The notes under the pieces: model-generated
The model's input: only the letters and a program-made list of their open reading frames with translations
Told to the model about the DNA's origin: nothing
Databases searched by the model: none
Position numbers and translations under genes: made by a program
Assembly: GCF_900089945.1 (NCBI RefSeq)
Contig: NZ_FLQY01000101.1
Coordinates: 1-38,353 of the forward strand
DNA from: Candidatus Propionivibrio aalborgensis
GTDB lineage: Bacteria; Pseudomonadota; Gammaproteobacteria; Burkholderiales; Rhodocyclaceae
Reading direction: 5' to 3'
DNA length: 38,353 bases
Part shown: in pieces, positions 1 to 8,082 of the stretch
How the letters are laid out: each line of letters starts with the position of its first letter
Numbering within the stretch: the stretch's first letter is position 1

Positions 1-42
1 AGTGAGCGATTGGCCCGCGCAAGGTGTTGAGAGGGTTATTGT

Positions 43-1764
43 ATGTCTGAGGTAGACGAAAAAGCTGACGCCCCCATGATTGTGCGGGCAATGGATATTG
101 GCAAATTTGTCCGAGTCAACGACTCGTTCAAAGTTAAGGTAGGTTTTGACGCCGCTGAACTTGCTGAAAAACCCTTCCTCGACTGGATCGACCCTCGCGA
201 CCGTACGATTGTCCAAGCTGCGTTTGAAAACAACGAGAGATCGTTTTTTGCCCGCCATATAACGCGAGACGGCAATACGCTGCAATTACAAATACAGCAG
301 GCAAAACATGAGGACGGCCATTTTGTACTCGGCCGGTGCTCCAGGCTCCCAACTCAACTCGTATCTGATGAAGCAAGGTCCGCCGAGGCTACGGTTTCGG
401 GTACGCTTGATGCCATAGCACGGATCATTGAGGAGCAGAACCCTGGCTACAAGTGCTCAATATTACTTGTCGCCGACGGCCGCTTTGTTTTCGGTGCCGG
501 CCCCAGCCTGTCAGCAGAATACAACTCGGCTGTAAATGGCTATGCGATCGGGCCGACTGTCGGTTCCTGTGGCACTGCGATCTTCTGGAACACTCCTGTC
601 ATCGTTGAGGACATACAAGCGGATCCCCTTTGGTCACCTTTGGCCGAGCTTGCGAAGAAGGCGGGCGTAGCTGCTTGCTGGTCCCATCCTTTTGTCTGTA
701 GCAGTGGCAAGGTGCTGGGAGCCTTGGCGCTCTACTCCCCAGAGCCTCGCACTCCGACGCCTGAGCAATTAAGACTGCTGAGGGCATCTGCGCGCATAAC
801 CGGCCTGGCCGTTGAGCGTGGACGTGCTGAAGAGGAGCTGAAACGTGCCGATGAAGTCATCAAAGAGGTGAGCAATCAGTTGCAAGCCACGCTGAATGCC
901 TTGCCCGATCTTCTGTTTGAAGTGGACTCCGAAGGCCGTTTCATCAGATACCACACCCATCGCACCGACCTGCTGGCGGTCCCGCCGGAAGCGTTTATTG
1001 GCAAGCGGTTTGCTGATGTACTGCCCCCAGATGTCGTTGGCCCCTGTCAACGTGCCATTGATGAGGCCGCGCAAAAAGGCTTTTCTTATGGTGAGACTTA
1101 CCGGCTCGCCTTGCCGCAAGGGGAACACTGGTTTGAACTCTCCGTCGCTCCCTTGCCTGCGGATGACAATTCTAACCAGCGCTTCGTCATAATCAGCCGC
1201 GACATCACCGATCGAAAAAATGCCGAGAAACAGATCGAACAACTGGCCTACTTTGACACGCTCACCGGGCTCCCCAACCGCCGCATGCTGACCGACCGCC
1301 TGCTTCAGGCCCTGGCACAGGCCAAACGCTTTGATCGCGCGCTGGCCGTCATGTTTCTTGACCTGGACGGGTTCAAGGTGGTCAACGACACGTATGGGCA
1401 TGACGCAGGCGACAAATTCCTTATAGAAATGACCGCGCGCTTGGGCAACTGCATCCGCAGCGGCGATACTGTAGCGCGGCATGGCGGTGACGAATTCATT
1501 ATTGTTTTGAGCGAAATCAACGGACCAGACGATGCCGCCGTGGTGGCGGAAAAAATCGTTGCCGCACTGAGAGAGCCGGTTCCTCTGGAAGGCCATGTAG
1601 TGCAGGTCTCCGTCAGCGTCGGCATCGCCGTCCGGCCCATCAACGGAACGGAAGACGCCCAGGCGCTCATGAAAGCCGCGGACGGCGCCATGTATGCCGC
1701 AAAAGCGGCAGGACGCAATGGATATCGGTTCAGCGAGAACGAGTCAGGGAAATCCGGGACATAG
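43..1764 (+). CDS. PAS-GAF-PAS-GGDEF diguanylate cyclase
   Basis: A 573-residue protein that probably makes cyclic di-GMP from two GTP in the cytoplasm, with activity set by three N-terminal sensory domains. Visible in order: a PAS-like region (about 10-105), a GAF domain (about 115-260), a second PAS domain (about 280-392) and a GGDEF domain (about 400-565). The active-site motif is a full GGDEF at 481-485, preceded by LDLDGFK and NDTYGHDAGD. RSGD at 472-475 sits five residues before GGDEF, the usual place of the RxxD product-inhibition site, so feedback control by c-di-GMP is likely. No membrane segment, signal peptide or EAL domain is seen. The ATG at 43 follows a GAGAGG-type ribosome site. 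The ligands of the GAF and PAS domains cannot be told from sequence. The gene stands alone, with no partner on the same strand before urtA. Confidence 0.9.
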   Translation: MSEVDEKADAPMIVRAMDIGKFVRVNDSFKVKVGFDAAELAEKPFLDWIDPRDRTIVQAAFENNERSFFARHITRDGNTLQLQIQQAKHEDGHFVLGRCSRLPTQLVSDEARSAEATVSGTLDAIARIIEEQNPGYKCSILLVADGRFVFGAGPSLSAEYNSAVNGYAIGPTVGSCGTAIFWNTPVIVEDIQADPLWSPLAELAKKAGVAACWSHPFVCSSGKVLGALALYSPEPRTPTPEQLRLLRASARITGLAVERGRAEEELKRADEVIKEVSNQLQATLNALPDLLFEVDSEGRFIRYHTHRTDLLAVPPEAFIGKRFADVLPPDVVGPCQRAIDEAAQKGFSYGETYRLALPQGEHWFELSVAPLPADDNSNQRFVIISRDITDRKNAEKQIEQLAYFDTLTGLPNRRMLTDRLLQALAQAKRFDRALAVMFLDLDGFKVVNDTYGHDAGDKFLIEMTARLGNCIRSGDTVARHGGDEFIIVLSEINGPDDAAVVAEKIVAALREPVPLEGHVVQVSVSVGIAVRPINGTEDAQALMKAADGAMYAAKAAGRNGYRFSENESGKSGT

Positions 1765-2129
1765 CATTCTATGTGTATTGTATGATTCATTCTGTGGGGT
1801 AATTCAGCCAAACACCCCATCACAGCCGATTTACACCGCCTGGGTCTGGAGGGTAAGTAGCGTTTTCCGGTAAGCAGTCGCCCGGACTTGGCGGCTCATC
1901 TTTTTTGGCAAAGCGAAGCAGCGCAGCCGCTCAAGTGACAAGCTCTCAATGGCTCTTGAGACTGAGTTGCTGACCGTGGGTAACCATGTCGGGCGACTGC
2001 TCGAATCTCCAAGCGGCCATTGAACCAATGCAGCGAGGAATGACTCCTGTGGGCACGTTGCTGACCTGCTGACCTTCGTGGGTCAAAATTAAGACGATGG
2101 CGCAGGTAATTTTTGCTGCGTTGCTGACA
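1765..2129. other. 365-bp intergenic region with an inverted-repeat element
   Basis: No convincing gene is seen here; the short open frames lack ribosome sites and recognisable domains. It holds a small hairpin just after the cyclase (TGGGGT 1795-1800 with ACCCCA 1814-1819) without a T-run. It also holds a perfect 12-bp inverted repeat (1873-1884 and 1990-2001) around about 105 bp, and three copies of GTTGCTGAC (1966, 2057, 2120). This could be a decayed small mobile element or a structured intergenic repeat. Confidence 0.4.
1873..2001. repeat. 12-bp terminal inverted repeats around about 105 bp
   Basis: AGCAGTCGCCCG at 1873-1884 is the exact reverse complement of CGGGCGACTGCT at 1990-2001. 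Inside, CTCAAG near 1930 and CTTGAG near 1956 could form a nested stem. The size and paired ends resemble a miniature inverted-repeat element or a long hairpin. No flanking target duplication was recognised. Confidence 0.4.
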
Positions 2130-2711
2130 CTACCGTCCGATCAGCCTGTTTAGCAGCGGCTCAAGCATTTTTTCGTCGACAGGTCCGAGATGTGTCATCT
2201 CGACGTTCCCGTCACGACCGATCACCAAAGTCAGGGGCAGGCCCTTGATTTCCAGCACCGAACTCTGGCTGGCGAAGTCCGAGACCAGTAGCGGATAGGA
2301 TACGGGCGTGGTTTTGACAAAGGCCTGCATCTTTTCGACATCGTCGAGGCCGATGCCGACGAACTGTACTCCCCAGCTTGCATAGTGTTCATGCAAACGA
2401 GATAAGGCCGGCATTTCCCTGACGCAGGGCGCGCACCAGCTGGCCCAATAGTTGACCACCAGCACCTTGCCGCGCCACTGTGCAATTGCCTGTGGCCGAC
2501 CTGCGAGATCGGGCAGGTTCAGGGAGAAAATGTTATCGACCGCTTTTTGCGCCGCTTCCGGCGAGAGCTTTGGCGCGGTCAACAAGCCCTGCGGAATTCC
2601 ATTGGTCGGCGGCGGCTCAAGGACAAACAGGCGGTACACCAGCAGCGCGATGGTGGCCAGCGTCGCGATGCCGACGAGTACCGTCAACGCCAGCATGTTC
2701 GATGGTTTCAT
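2130..2711 (-). CDS. TlpA-like membrane-anchored thiol:disulfide oxidoreductase
   Basis: A 193-residue thioredoxin-fold protein of the TlpA/ResA type, anchored by one N-terminal membrane segment (about 7-28) with the catalytic domain in the periplasm. The redox motif WCAPC lies at 92-96 (Cys93, Cys96), and the conserved cis-proline region appears as KGLPLTLVI. Proteins of this family reduce disulfides during cytochrome c maturation or assembly of copper sites in oxidases. The ATG at 2711 overlaps the stop of the oxidase-like gene upstream as ATGA, so the two are translationally coupled, which supports a role in maturing that protein. The frame stays open further upstream, but that part is the antisense-like shadow of the neighbouring gene and has no membrane anchor, so the shorter start is preferred. 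Confidence 0.88.
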   Translation of the reverse strand: MKPSNMLALTVLVGIATLATIALLVYRLFVLEPPPTNGIPQGLLTAPKLSPEAAQKAVDNIFSLNLPDLAGRPQAIAQWRGKVLVVNYWASWCAPCVREMPALSRLHEHYASWGVQFVGIGLDDVEKMQAFVKTTPVSYPLLVSDFASQSSVLEIKGLPLTLVIGRDGNVEMTHLGPVDEKMLEPLLNRLIGR

Positions 2712-4111
2712 CTGTTCTTGCGGGCGGACATGATCTTCAGGCAGACCAGCACGAACATCAGCCCGCCGATGATGGCGATAAGCCCACCCAGCCCCATCAT
2801 GCCCATGCCGATTTTCTGTGGCAGTGTGGTCAGCGCCTGCTCCGCGCCCGCGACCTTGCGCTGCACGCCATAACCCCCCGACCACGCCAGACCGAGCACG
2901 TGAATCAACTGGCCGGCGCCATAGACGTAAGGTTGCCACAGCGCCATCCGGCTTTCTGCCTTGCCGTAACCGAGCGTCGGCAGGAGCACGTAAACCAGAC
3001 CCATGAAGGCTAGGGTCACGCCGACGGTCGATCCATGATAATGCGCCGGGATAACGACATTGACCCCTTCAATCATGTAACCGAGCACGCCCCCCAGGGC
3101 AAACAGGGTGAATGAAGTGACAAAAGCCGATTTGGCCGGGGAGCCAGCCACACCGCGCACGCTCCAGAGTGACCACGCGCCCAGCAGAATCAGCGGACCC
3201 ATATATGGATGGCCCCAGATCATCAATTTCGCAAAGAGCTCCATGTGCGTCAGGGAGCCGGGTGTTACCGCCAGATAAAACAAAGGAACCACCAGCAGGG
3301 GCAAGGCAGCGACAACAAACAAAACGGATAGCGCTCGTGGAGAGGCTGCTGATGGCCGCCCCAGATAGTTGGCAATCCACAGCCAGGCCAGGACCATCAG
3401 GAGCGAGTGCTGAAACTGCAGGACATGACCGCCACCCCAGAACATCACCTCGTAGTAGATCTTCTCTTCAACCGGGGGTACGACAGCCCACGACCACACG
3501 AAGGCGGCCAGTGCGAAGAATGCTGCCAGGGCGCCGAGGAAGGCCCCGAGTCGCAGGGGCTCGGCAAGAAAGCGGCCTGGCCAGGTGGTGATCAGTGCGC
3601 GCAAAACAGCCAGACCGAAACCGGCACCGCAGATCCACAGCGAAGCAAAAAACAAGGGCTGCTGAAGCACCGGGATGTAGTTATTGAGTACCGGTTCGGC
3701 ACCGGGAAAGAACGGAGAAACGGTCATCACGGCAGTTCCCAGGGCGGCGAGCGCGAATCCGCTCCAGCCCATCCAGGCGAGTCGGGCCGTACCGAGTGCG
3801 CTCCAGATCACCGCGGCGAACGCCATGAACCAGATGGCGACTGAAAGATCCACATGCACAACCAGCGCAGACCGGAAGAATTCCTTGAGCGGAAAAACAT
3901 CCTGTATTCCAGGCGTGCGCGACAAGACCAGCAGAATGGCCAGCAGGCCCGAGCCCACCAGTGCCATCAAGCCCAACCACAGCCAGGCCCGAGCCAGTGC
4001 TGCGGGTGCCCCGGACGGGTCGATCGTTACTTCCGAATTCACAACCTTCACAGCATTCACAGCATTCACCGCCGCCTCGCGAAAAATAGCAGAGTATAAA
4101 GCCAGGCCCAT
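2708..4111 (-). CDS. Divergent heme-copper oxidase subunit I-like membrane protein
   Basis: A 467-residue protein with about twelve hydrophobic segments, belonging to the heme-copper oxidase/nitric oxide reductase subunit I superfamily. Visible heme ligands are His86 (VVHVDLS) and the His357-x-His359 pair (PAHYHGS); the helix VI metal ligand is His229 (WGGGHVLQF). The helix VII His-His pair normal for Cu(B) appears as a single His301 in WGHPYMG, and the Glu four residues after the helix VI His of cNOR is absent. It is therefore not a standard cbb3 oxidase or NorB. No subunit II or cytochrome c gene is adjacent; its only partner is the coupled TlpA-like gene. The start is uncertain because the N-terminus contains a 9-bp tandem repeat encoding AVN-AVN with several GTG codons. 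Oxygen or NO reduction is possible but unproven. Confidence 0.75.
   Translation of the reverse strand: MGLALYSAIFREAAVNAVNAVKVVNSEVTIDPSGAPAALARAWLWLGLMALVGSGLLAILLVLSRTPGIQDVFPLKEFFRSALVVHVDLSVAIWFMAFAAVIWSALGTARLAWMGWSGFALAALGTAVMTVSPFFPGAEPVLNNYIPVLQQPLFFASLWICGAGFGLAVLRALITTWPGRFLAEPLRLGAFLGALAAFFALAAFVWSWAVVPPVEEKIYYEVMFWGGGHVLQFQHSLLMVLAWLWIANYLGRPSAASPRALSVLFVVAALPLLVVPLFYLAVTPGSLTHMELFAKLMIWGHPYMGPLILLGAWSLWSVRGVAGSPAKSAFVTSFTLFALGGVLGYMIEGVNVVIPAHYHGSTVGVTLAFMGLVYVLLPTLGYGKAESRMALWQPYVYGAGQLIHVLGLAWSGGYGVQRKVAGAEQALTTLPQKIGMGMMGLGGLIAIIGGLMFVLVCLKIMSARKNR
4051..4068. repeat. 9-bp tandem duplication in the 5' end of the oxidase-like gene
   Basis: CAGCATTCA occurs twice in a row (4051-4059, 4060-4068), with a further partial copy before it. 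On the minus strand it encodes Ala-Val-Asn repeats within the first 25 codons, or may lie upstream of the true start if translation begins at one of the GTG codons here. Confidence 0.7.
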
Positions 4112-4168
4112 GGTTACTCAAACGTTCATCCCGCTACAGCGCCTAGGCCCGAGAAGACCTGACAAGCA

Positions 4169-4190
4169 CCTACGCAATCTGACGTATTCC
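4169..4190. promoter_or_regulatory. Shared 22-bp motif upstream of urtA
   Basis: CCTACGCAAT, three bases (CTG), then ACGTATTCC. The same block with a different three-base centre (TCA) occurs at 9797-9818 before urtB. It contains the dyad TACG-N8-CGTA and also reads as two direct repeats, ACGCAAT and ACGTATT, ten bases apart. It ends 70 bp before the urtA ATG. It is probably the binding site of a shared urea or nitrogen regulator; the regulator is not known. Confidence 0.6.
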
Positions 4191-4259
4191 GGCAGTCGCG
4201 CCAACTCTTTACTCTGAGATTGCGCTGCACAAACCGATCCCAACATCAGAGGAGCTTCC

Positions 4260-5531
4260 ATGAGTAATCGTCGCAATTTCATCAAGGCAACCGCCCTGTC
4301 AGTAGGTCTGGCCTCCGCCGGCCTGCTTTCATTCGCGGCCAATGCTGCCGACACAATCAAAGTCGGCGTACTTCATTCCCTGTCGGGCACCATGGCCATT
4401 TCGGAAACCGCGCTGAAAGAAACCGCGCTGATGACCATCGCCGAAATCAACAAGGCGGGTGGTGTCATGGGTAAACAACTGGAGCCGGTGGTCGTTGATC
4501 CGGCGTCCAACTGGCCGCTGTTTGCTGAGAAGGCGCGCCAACTGCTGACACAGGACAAAGTGGCCGTAACCTTCGGTTGCTGGACGTCGGTGTCGCGCAA
4601 ATCGGTCAATCCGGTGTTCAAGGAACTCAACGGGCTGCTCTTCTACCCGGTGCAATACGAAGGCGAAGAGCTTGAGAAGAACGTGTTCTACACGGGAGCT
4701 GCGCCTAACCAGCAAGCGATTCCGGCCGTCGAATATCTGATGAGCAAGGATGGCGGCGAAGCCAAGCGATTTGTGCTGCTCGGTACGGACTACGTTTATC
4801 CGCGTACCACCAACAAGATCCTGCGCGCCTTCCTGCACAGCAAAGGCGTGACCGATGCCGACATCATGGAAGAATATACCCCGTTCGGCCATTCCGACTA
4901 TCAGACCATCATTGCCAAGATCAAGAAGTTCTCGTCAGAAGGCAAGAAGACCGCCGTGGTATCCACCATCAACGGCGATTCCAACGTGCCGTTCTATAAA
5001 GAGCTGGGTAACGCCGGTTTGAAGGCAACCGATGTGCCGGTGGTAGCCTTCTCGGTGGGTGAAGAAGAACTGCGCGGCGTCGATGCCAAGCCGCTGGTCG
5101 GTCACCTGGCTGCATGGAACTACTTCATGTCGCTGAAGAACCCGGCGAATGCCAAGTTCGTCAAGATGTACAAGGACTGGGCGGTCAAGAACAAGCTGCC
5201 GAACGCCAGCACGGTCGTGACCAATGACCCGATGGAAGCCACCTACGTCGGCATCCACATGTGGGCGCAAGCGGTTGAGAAGGCCAAGTCGACCGATGTC
5301 GACAAAGTCATCGCAGCCATGGGCGGCCAGACTTTTGCAGCTCCGGACGGCTTCACGATCAAGATGGACGAGAAGAACCACCATCTGTGGAAGCCGGTAT
5401 TCATCGGCGAAATCAAGGCTGACGGCCAATTCAACGTGGTCTGGAAGACACCCGGCCCGGTTCGTGCTCAGCCATGGAGCCCCTTCATTCCGGGTAACGA
5501 CAAGAAGAAAGAGGTGCCGGAAGGAATGTAA
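4260..5531 (+). CDS. urtA: Urea ABC transporter substrate-binding protein UrtA
   Basis: A 423-residue periplasmic binding protein of the amide/urea branch of the branched-chain amino acid type (PBP type 1). It captures urea and delivers it to UrtBC in the inner membrane. The N-terminus carries a twin-arginine-like signal (NRRNFIK at 3-9) and a hydrophobic stretch ending AANA, with cleavage probably near residue 29. The mature part starts TIKVGVLHSLSGTMA, typical of UrtA, and includes FGCWTSVSRKSV and YPVQYEGEE, which are characteristic of the urea-binding clade. AGGAG lies about 8 bp before the ATG. In most genomes urtBCDE follow directly; here a strong terminator and four unrelated genes come between. 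The 22-bp motif at 4169-4190 probably controls it. Confidence 0.95.
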   Translation: MSNRRNFIKATALSVGLASAGLLSFAANAADTIKVGVLHSLSGTMAISETALKETALMTIAEINKAGGVMGKQLEPVVVDPASNWPLFAEKARQLLTQDKVAVTFGCWTSVSRKSVNPVFKELNGLLFYPVQYEGEELEKNVFYTGAAPNQQAIPAVEYLMSKDGGEAKRFVLLGTDYVYPRTTNKILRAFLHSKGVTDADIMEEYTPFGHSDYQTIIAKIKKFSSEGKKTAVVSTINGDSNVPFYKELGNAGLKATDVPVVAFSVGEEELRGVDAKPLVGHLAAWNYFMSLKNPANAKFVKMYKDWAVKNKLPNASTVVTNDPMEATYVGIHMWAQAVEKAKSTDVDKVIAAMGGQTFAAPDGFTIKMDEKNHHLWKPVFIGEIKADGQFNVVWKTPGPVRAQPWSPFIPGNDKKKEVPEGM

Positions 5532-5558
5532 TCAGACCAGCAGGCATGTCATGTTCAT

Positions 5559-5580
5559 CGGGGGCTTCGGCCCCCGTTTT
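5559..5580 (+). terminator. Rho-independent terminator of urtA
   Basis: A 7-bp GC-rich stem, CGGGGGC paired with GCCCCCG, closes a stable TTCG tetraloop and is followed by TTTT and further T-rich sequence. It begins 27 bp after the urtA stop, so urtA transcription should end here rather than run into a downstream urt operon. Confidence 0.88.
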
Positions 5581-5818
5581 GTTTGTTACCCCGGCGTCTT
5601 CTATTCTTCGGCTTTGTATTTGGGTGCTGTGGCTTGAGGCTTCGCCCAAGCAGCATGTTACGTTGCTGGAAGCGCTGTTAAGCTTGGCCTTCCTCTGCCG
5701 ATCGGCAAAAATCGGCCAGGAGCCGTCAGTGACCTCCACCCAAAGCCGGACATTCGACAGACCGCTGGCCTTCCAATTCAGCCACTACGTTTTCTTAAGC
5801 AACTTGGGCAACAGGTGC

Positions 5819-6349
5819 TTAACGGACAAGCTCGAGAACGTCCTTGAAACGTGGATGTTTGCTTGTTCGCATCCATTCGAAGGCGACCATCTCCACCGTG
5901 GCGAGCGTCGCCCCTGCTTTACCTAGTCTGGCAATCGCCAAATCACGGTTAATTGTGACCCGAGAGCCGATGGCGTCGATGACCACGGTCACATTCAATC
6001 CCTGCTGAAGTAGGCCAGCACAGGTTTGTAGAACGCAAACGTGAGCCTCACACCCGGTGACAACGACATGCCGCCGGCTAGCCGCGATTGCCTCAACGAG
6101 CCCATCTTCGCACCCGTCAAAATGGTGCTTGGTGAGTGTCCGGTCGCAAAGCCGCTTAAGCTCGCTGACGTTCTCGCCAATCCCTTCGGGGCTCTGTTCC
6201 GTGCCGATTATCGGAACCCCAAGTATTCGAGCGATGTTCGCTAGGCGGACCGCTTCCTTGATGACACGCTGACCCTCGAAGATGCTGGGCATCAACCTTT
6301 GCTGGAGGTCGACCAGAACGAGTGTCGATTCATTGGCACTGTGAAGCAT
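5819..6349 (-). CDS. Isochorismatase-family cysteine hydrolase
   Basis: A 176-residue cytoplasmic hydrolase of the isochorismatase-like (ISOC1/YcaC-like) superfamily. The catalytic triad is visible as Asp14 (LVDLQQ), Lys74 (TLTKHHFD) and Cys105 (GCEAHVCV), with the usual C-terminal TVEMVAFEWMRT. The family cleaves C-N bonds in amides and carbamoyl compounds, or ethers such as isochorismate; the substrate here is unknown. The ATG at 6349 is chosen because AAGGAG stands 8-12 bp upstream; the frame extends 14 codons further without support. It lies 65 bp downstream of the AbfD/HpaB-like gene on the same strand, so the two probably form one transcript. Biuret and ureidoacrylate hydrolases belong to the same superfamily, but nothing here assigns that role. 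Confidence 0.85.
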   Translation of the reverse strand: MLHSANESTLVLVDLQQRLMPSIFEGQRVIKEAVRLANIARILGVPIIGTEQSPEGIGENVSELKRLCDRTLTKHHFDGCEDGLVEAIAASRRHVVVTGCEAHVCVLQTCAGLLQQGLNVTVVIDAIGSRVTINRDLAIARLGKAGATLATVEMVAFEWMRTSKHPRFKDVLELVR

Positions 6350-6413
6350 CGCTGTCTCTCCTTTAGTACAACAATTACCACCTCCGGGCACCGGCCTCGA
6401 AGTCGTGCCTCAT

Positions 6414-8009
6414 TTAGGCAGACCCGTTGACCTTCGGTAACGGGACCATGAACGGCTGGCCAGGCTGGCTGCAACCCTCATCACAGCAACGGCCTGGTTG
6501 TTTGTTCTTGGTGATGGCTCGGTTTTCCTCAGCCAAGACACCGCGCTCCATTAGACGTTCAACCAGTTCCACCTTGCTGCCAACCGGGTAGTTGCGCCAG
6601 ATTTCCTGCTTTAGCGCCGTCGGCGAACCGCCGCCATGCAGACTAATGAGGGAATACCAGCCGCCCTGATAGGAAGCAGTCAAATCCTCGATGAAACGGG
6701 AGACCTCTATACGCTTGTCGTACGGGACGTTCGGGTTGGCACGAAGAACTTCGGACAAGGTCGCTGCCGTTGCGGGATTGTGGTCTTCGTCTGGTCCCGG
6801 CAAGGCGACGATTAGTCCCCCGGATACTTCGTGAGCGAGACGGTGCATGTCGTAAATCTGAGTCGAAAGCAGCAGCTTGCCGATGTTCGAGTACACAGGT
6901 TCCGGCATGAAGCTCTTCGAATATGTATCCTTAAGAGCATAGACGCTTGCTGCCACTCCGCAGGCATAGAAACCCTCGGTAATCTTGATGAGTTCCACCA
7001 TCGGGTCGCGCAGATTCGCCTTCTTGTTGGGGTCGAGGCCATTCGCTTCGCACATCAGGGCACCGGCGCCGATGAGCAGGTCACCAAAACCAGCGCGCGC
7101 ACCGATGCAACTGTGACGGTGATGAGTTGCGTAGTTGTAGGTGATGTCACCGGAGAACTCCCAGTCACCAGCGAGGAACACGCGTTCCCAAGGCACGAAC
7201 ACTTTGTCGAAGATGACCACTCCGGTTGATTGACCGTACTTGCGCGAGAAGAGCGGCGCGCCGTGCTCCGGCTTCTCGCCCGGACGCCCGGCCGGCCGGG
7301 ACACAATCGTGATTCCCGGCGTATCCACCGGCACGGCGCAGCAAACCGCAAAATCCGAGTCGTCCTCGCGCATGTTGCGCGATGGCATGACAAGGAACTC
7401 ATGCACGTAAGGTGCAGCGGTCACAATCGCCTTGGTGCCGGTGATGACGATACCTTTTGCGTTGCGCTCGACGATATGGACGTACACGTCCTGGTTCAAT
7501 TGCTGGTTGGGACGCTTGCTACGATCTCCCTTGGCGTCGGTCATGGCGATACCCAACGTCAGGTCTTCATCCTGAACCTTCTGGAGATAGGCGGTGAACT
7601 TGGCGCTGTGCTCGGTCGAACCCTTTGCATCGTCTATTTTGGCCACTGCCTGCAAGATACCGTTGAGAGCATCGTGTGCGAGATAGCGCTGAGCACAGCC
7701 GGTTTCTTGACACAGCACACGAACAGCTTCCAACTTGTTCAGCAGGTCACCCGCCGATTCATCGACATGTAGCATCCGGTTGACCGTTTTGCCGGAGGCC
7801 GTCTGCGTAGCTAGCATCAGCGGGGCGAGGGCGGGGTCATGGGCGAAATCGTAGGTGACCGCCAGCGCGTTGATTCCGGGCTGAAGCGAAGGTGCATCAA
7901 CGACTGACTCAATCAGTTGTCCATCCACATAGACGGTGGGTTTGTATTTTCTAAGCGACTCCCGAAACTCCTTACCATCCATCAAGCCACTGGCACTCGT
8001 AGCAGACAT
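6414..8009 (-). CDS. 4-hydroxyphenylacetate 3-hydroxylase / AbfD-family enzyme
   Basis: A 531-residue flavin-dependent enzyme of the HpaB/PvcC/4-hydroxybutyryl-CoA dehydratase (AbfD) superfamily, with the acyl-CoA-dehydrogenase-like fold. Typical stretches are AMTDAKGDRSKRP (155-167), GVVIFDKVFVPWERVF and HGGGSP near the C-terminus. Compared from memory with clostridial AbfD, only two of the four [4Fe-4S] ligands are kept: Cys105 in GCAQRY and His297 in THHRHSC. The positions of AbfD Cys103 and Cys299 are Tyr109 and Ala304. It is thus more likely a cluster-free flavin oxygenase or isomerase than a true dehydratase. The C-terminal tail has its own cysteine group (GRCCDEGC). The ATG at 8009 has GAGAGGA about 7 bp upstream; the longer frame runs into the divergent regulator's promoter. 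It is divergent from a TetR gene, which probably controls it. Confidence 0.82.
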   Translation of the reverse strand: MSATSASGLMDGKEFRESLRKYKPTVYVDGQLIESVVDAPSLQPGINALAVTYDFAHDPALAPLMLATQTASGKTVNRMLHVDESAGDLLNKLEAVRVLCQETGCAQRYLAHDALNGILQAVAKIDDAKGSTEHSAKFTAYLQKVQDEDLTLGIAMTDAKGDRSKRPNQQLNQDVYVHIVERNAKGIVITGTKAIVTAAPYVHEFLVMPSRNMREDDSDFAVCCAVPVDTPGITIVSRPAGRPGEKPEHGAPLFSRKYGQSTGVVIFDKVFVPWERVFLAGDWEFSGDITYNYATHHRHSCIGARAGFGDLLIGAGALMCEANGLDPNKKANLRDPMVELIKITEGFYACGVAASVYALKDTYSKSFMPEPVYSNIGKLLLSTQIYDMHRLAHEVSGGLIVALPGPDEDHNPATAATLSEVLRANPNVPYDKRIEVSRFIEDLTASYQGGWYSLISLHGGGSPTALKQEIWRNYPVGSKVELVERLMERGVLAEENRAITKNKQPGRCCDEGCSQPGQPFMVPLPKVNGSA

Positions 8010-8037
8010 AACCATTCCTCTCGCACAGCGTTTATAT

Positions 8038-8046
8038 TGTTGAACA
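8038..8046. promoter_or_regulatory. Possible TetR operator between divergent genes
   Basis: TGTT-G-AACA forms a perfect 9-bp odd palindrome in the 73-bp gap between the oxygenase-like gene and the TetR gene, and a related GTTGAAT half follows at 8049. The position suits repression of both genes. Such a short palindrome can occur by chance. Confidence 0.3.
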
Positions 8047-8069
8047 GTGTTGAATCGGAAATTGCAGTG

Positions 8070-8075
8070 TATAAT
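8070..8075 (+). promoter_or_regulatory. Consensus -10 box of the TetR gene
   Basis: A perfect TATAAT at 8070-8075 is preceded by GTGTTG at 8047-8052 as a poor -35 with 17-bp spacing. Transcription would start about 8082, almost exactly at the first in-frame ATG (8083), suggesting a leaderless or very short-leader message. Confidence 0.4.
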
Positions 8076-8082
8076 TTGGTCT

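Noticed and set aside
769-1596. Antisense open frame opposite the GGDEF domain
   Set aside because: It has no domain and the coding strand is certain from GGDEF and RxxD.
4112-4259. Sigma54 promoter before urtA
   Set aside because: No GG-N10-GC element with reasonable flanks was found, so NtrC/sigma54 control of urtA cannot be claimed from this sequence.
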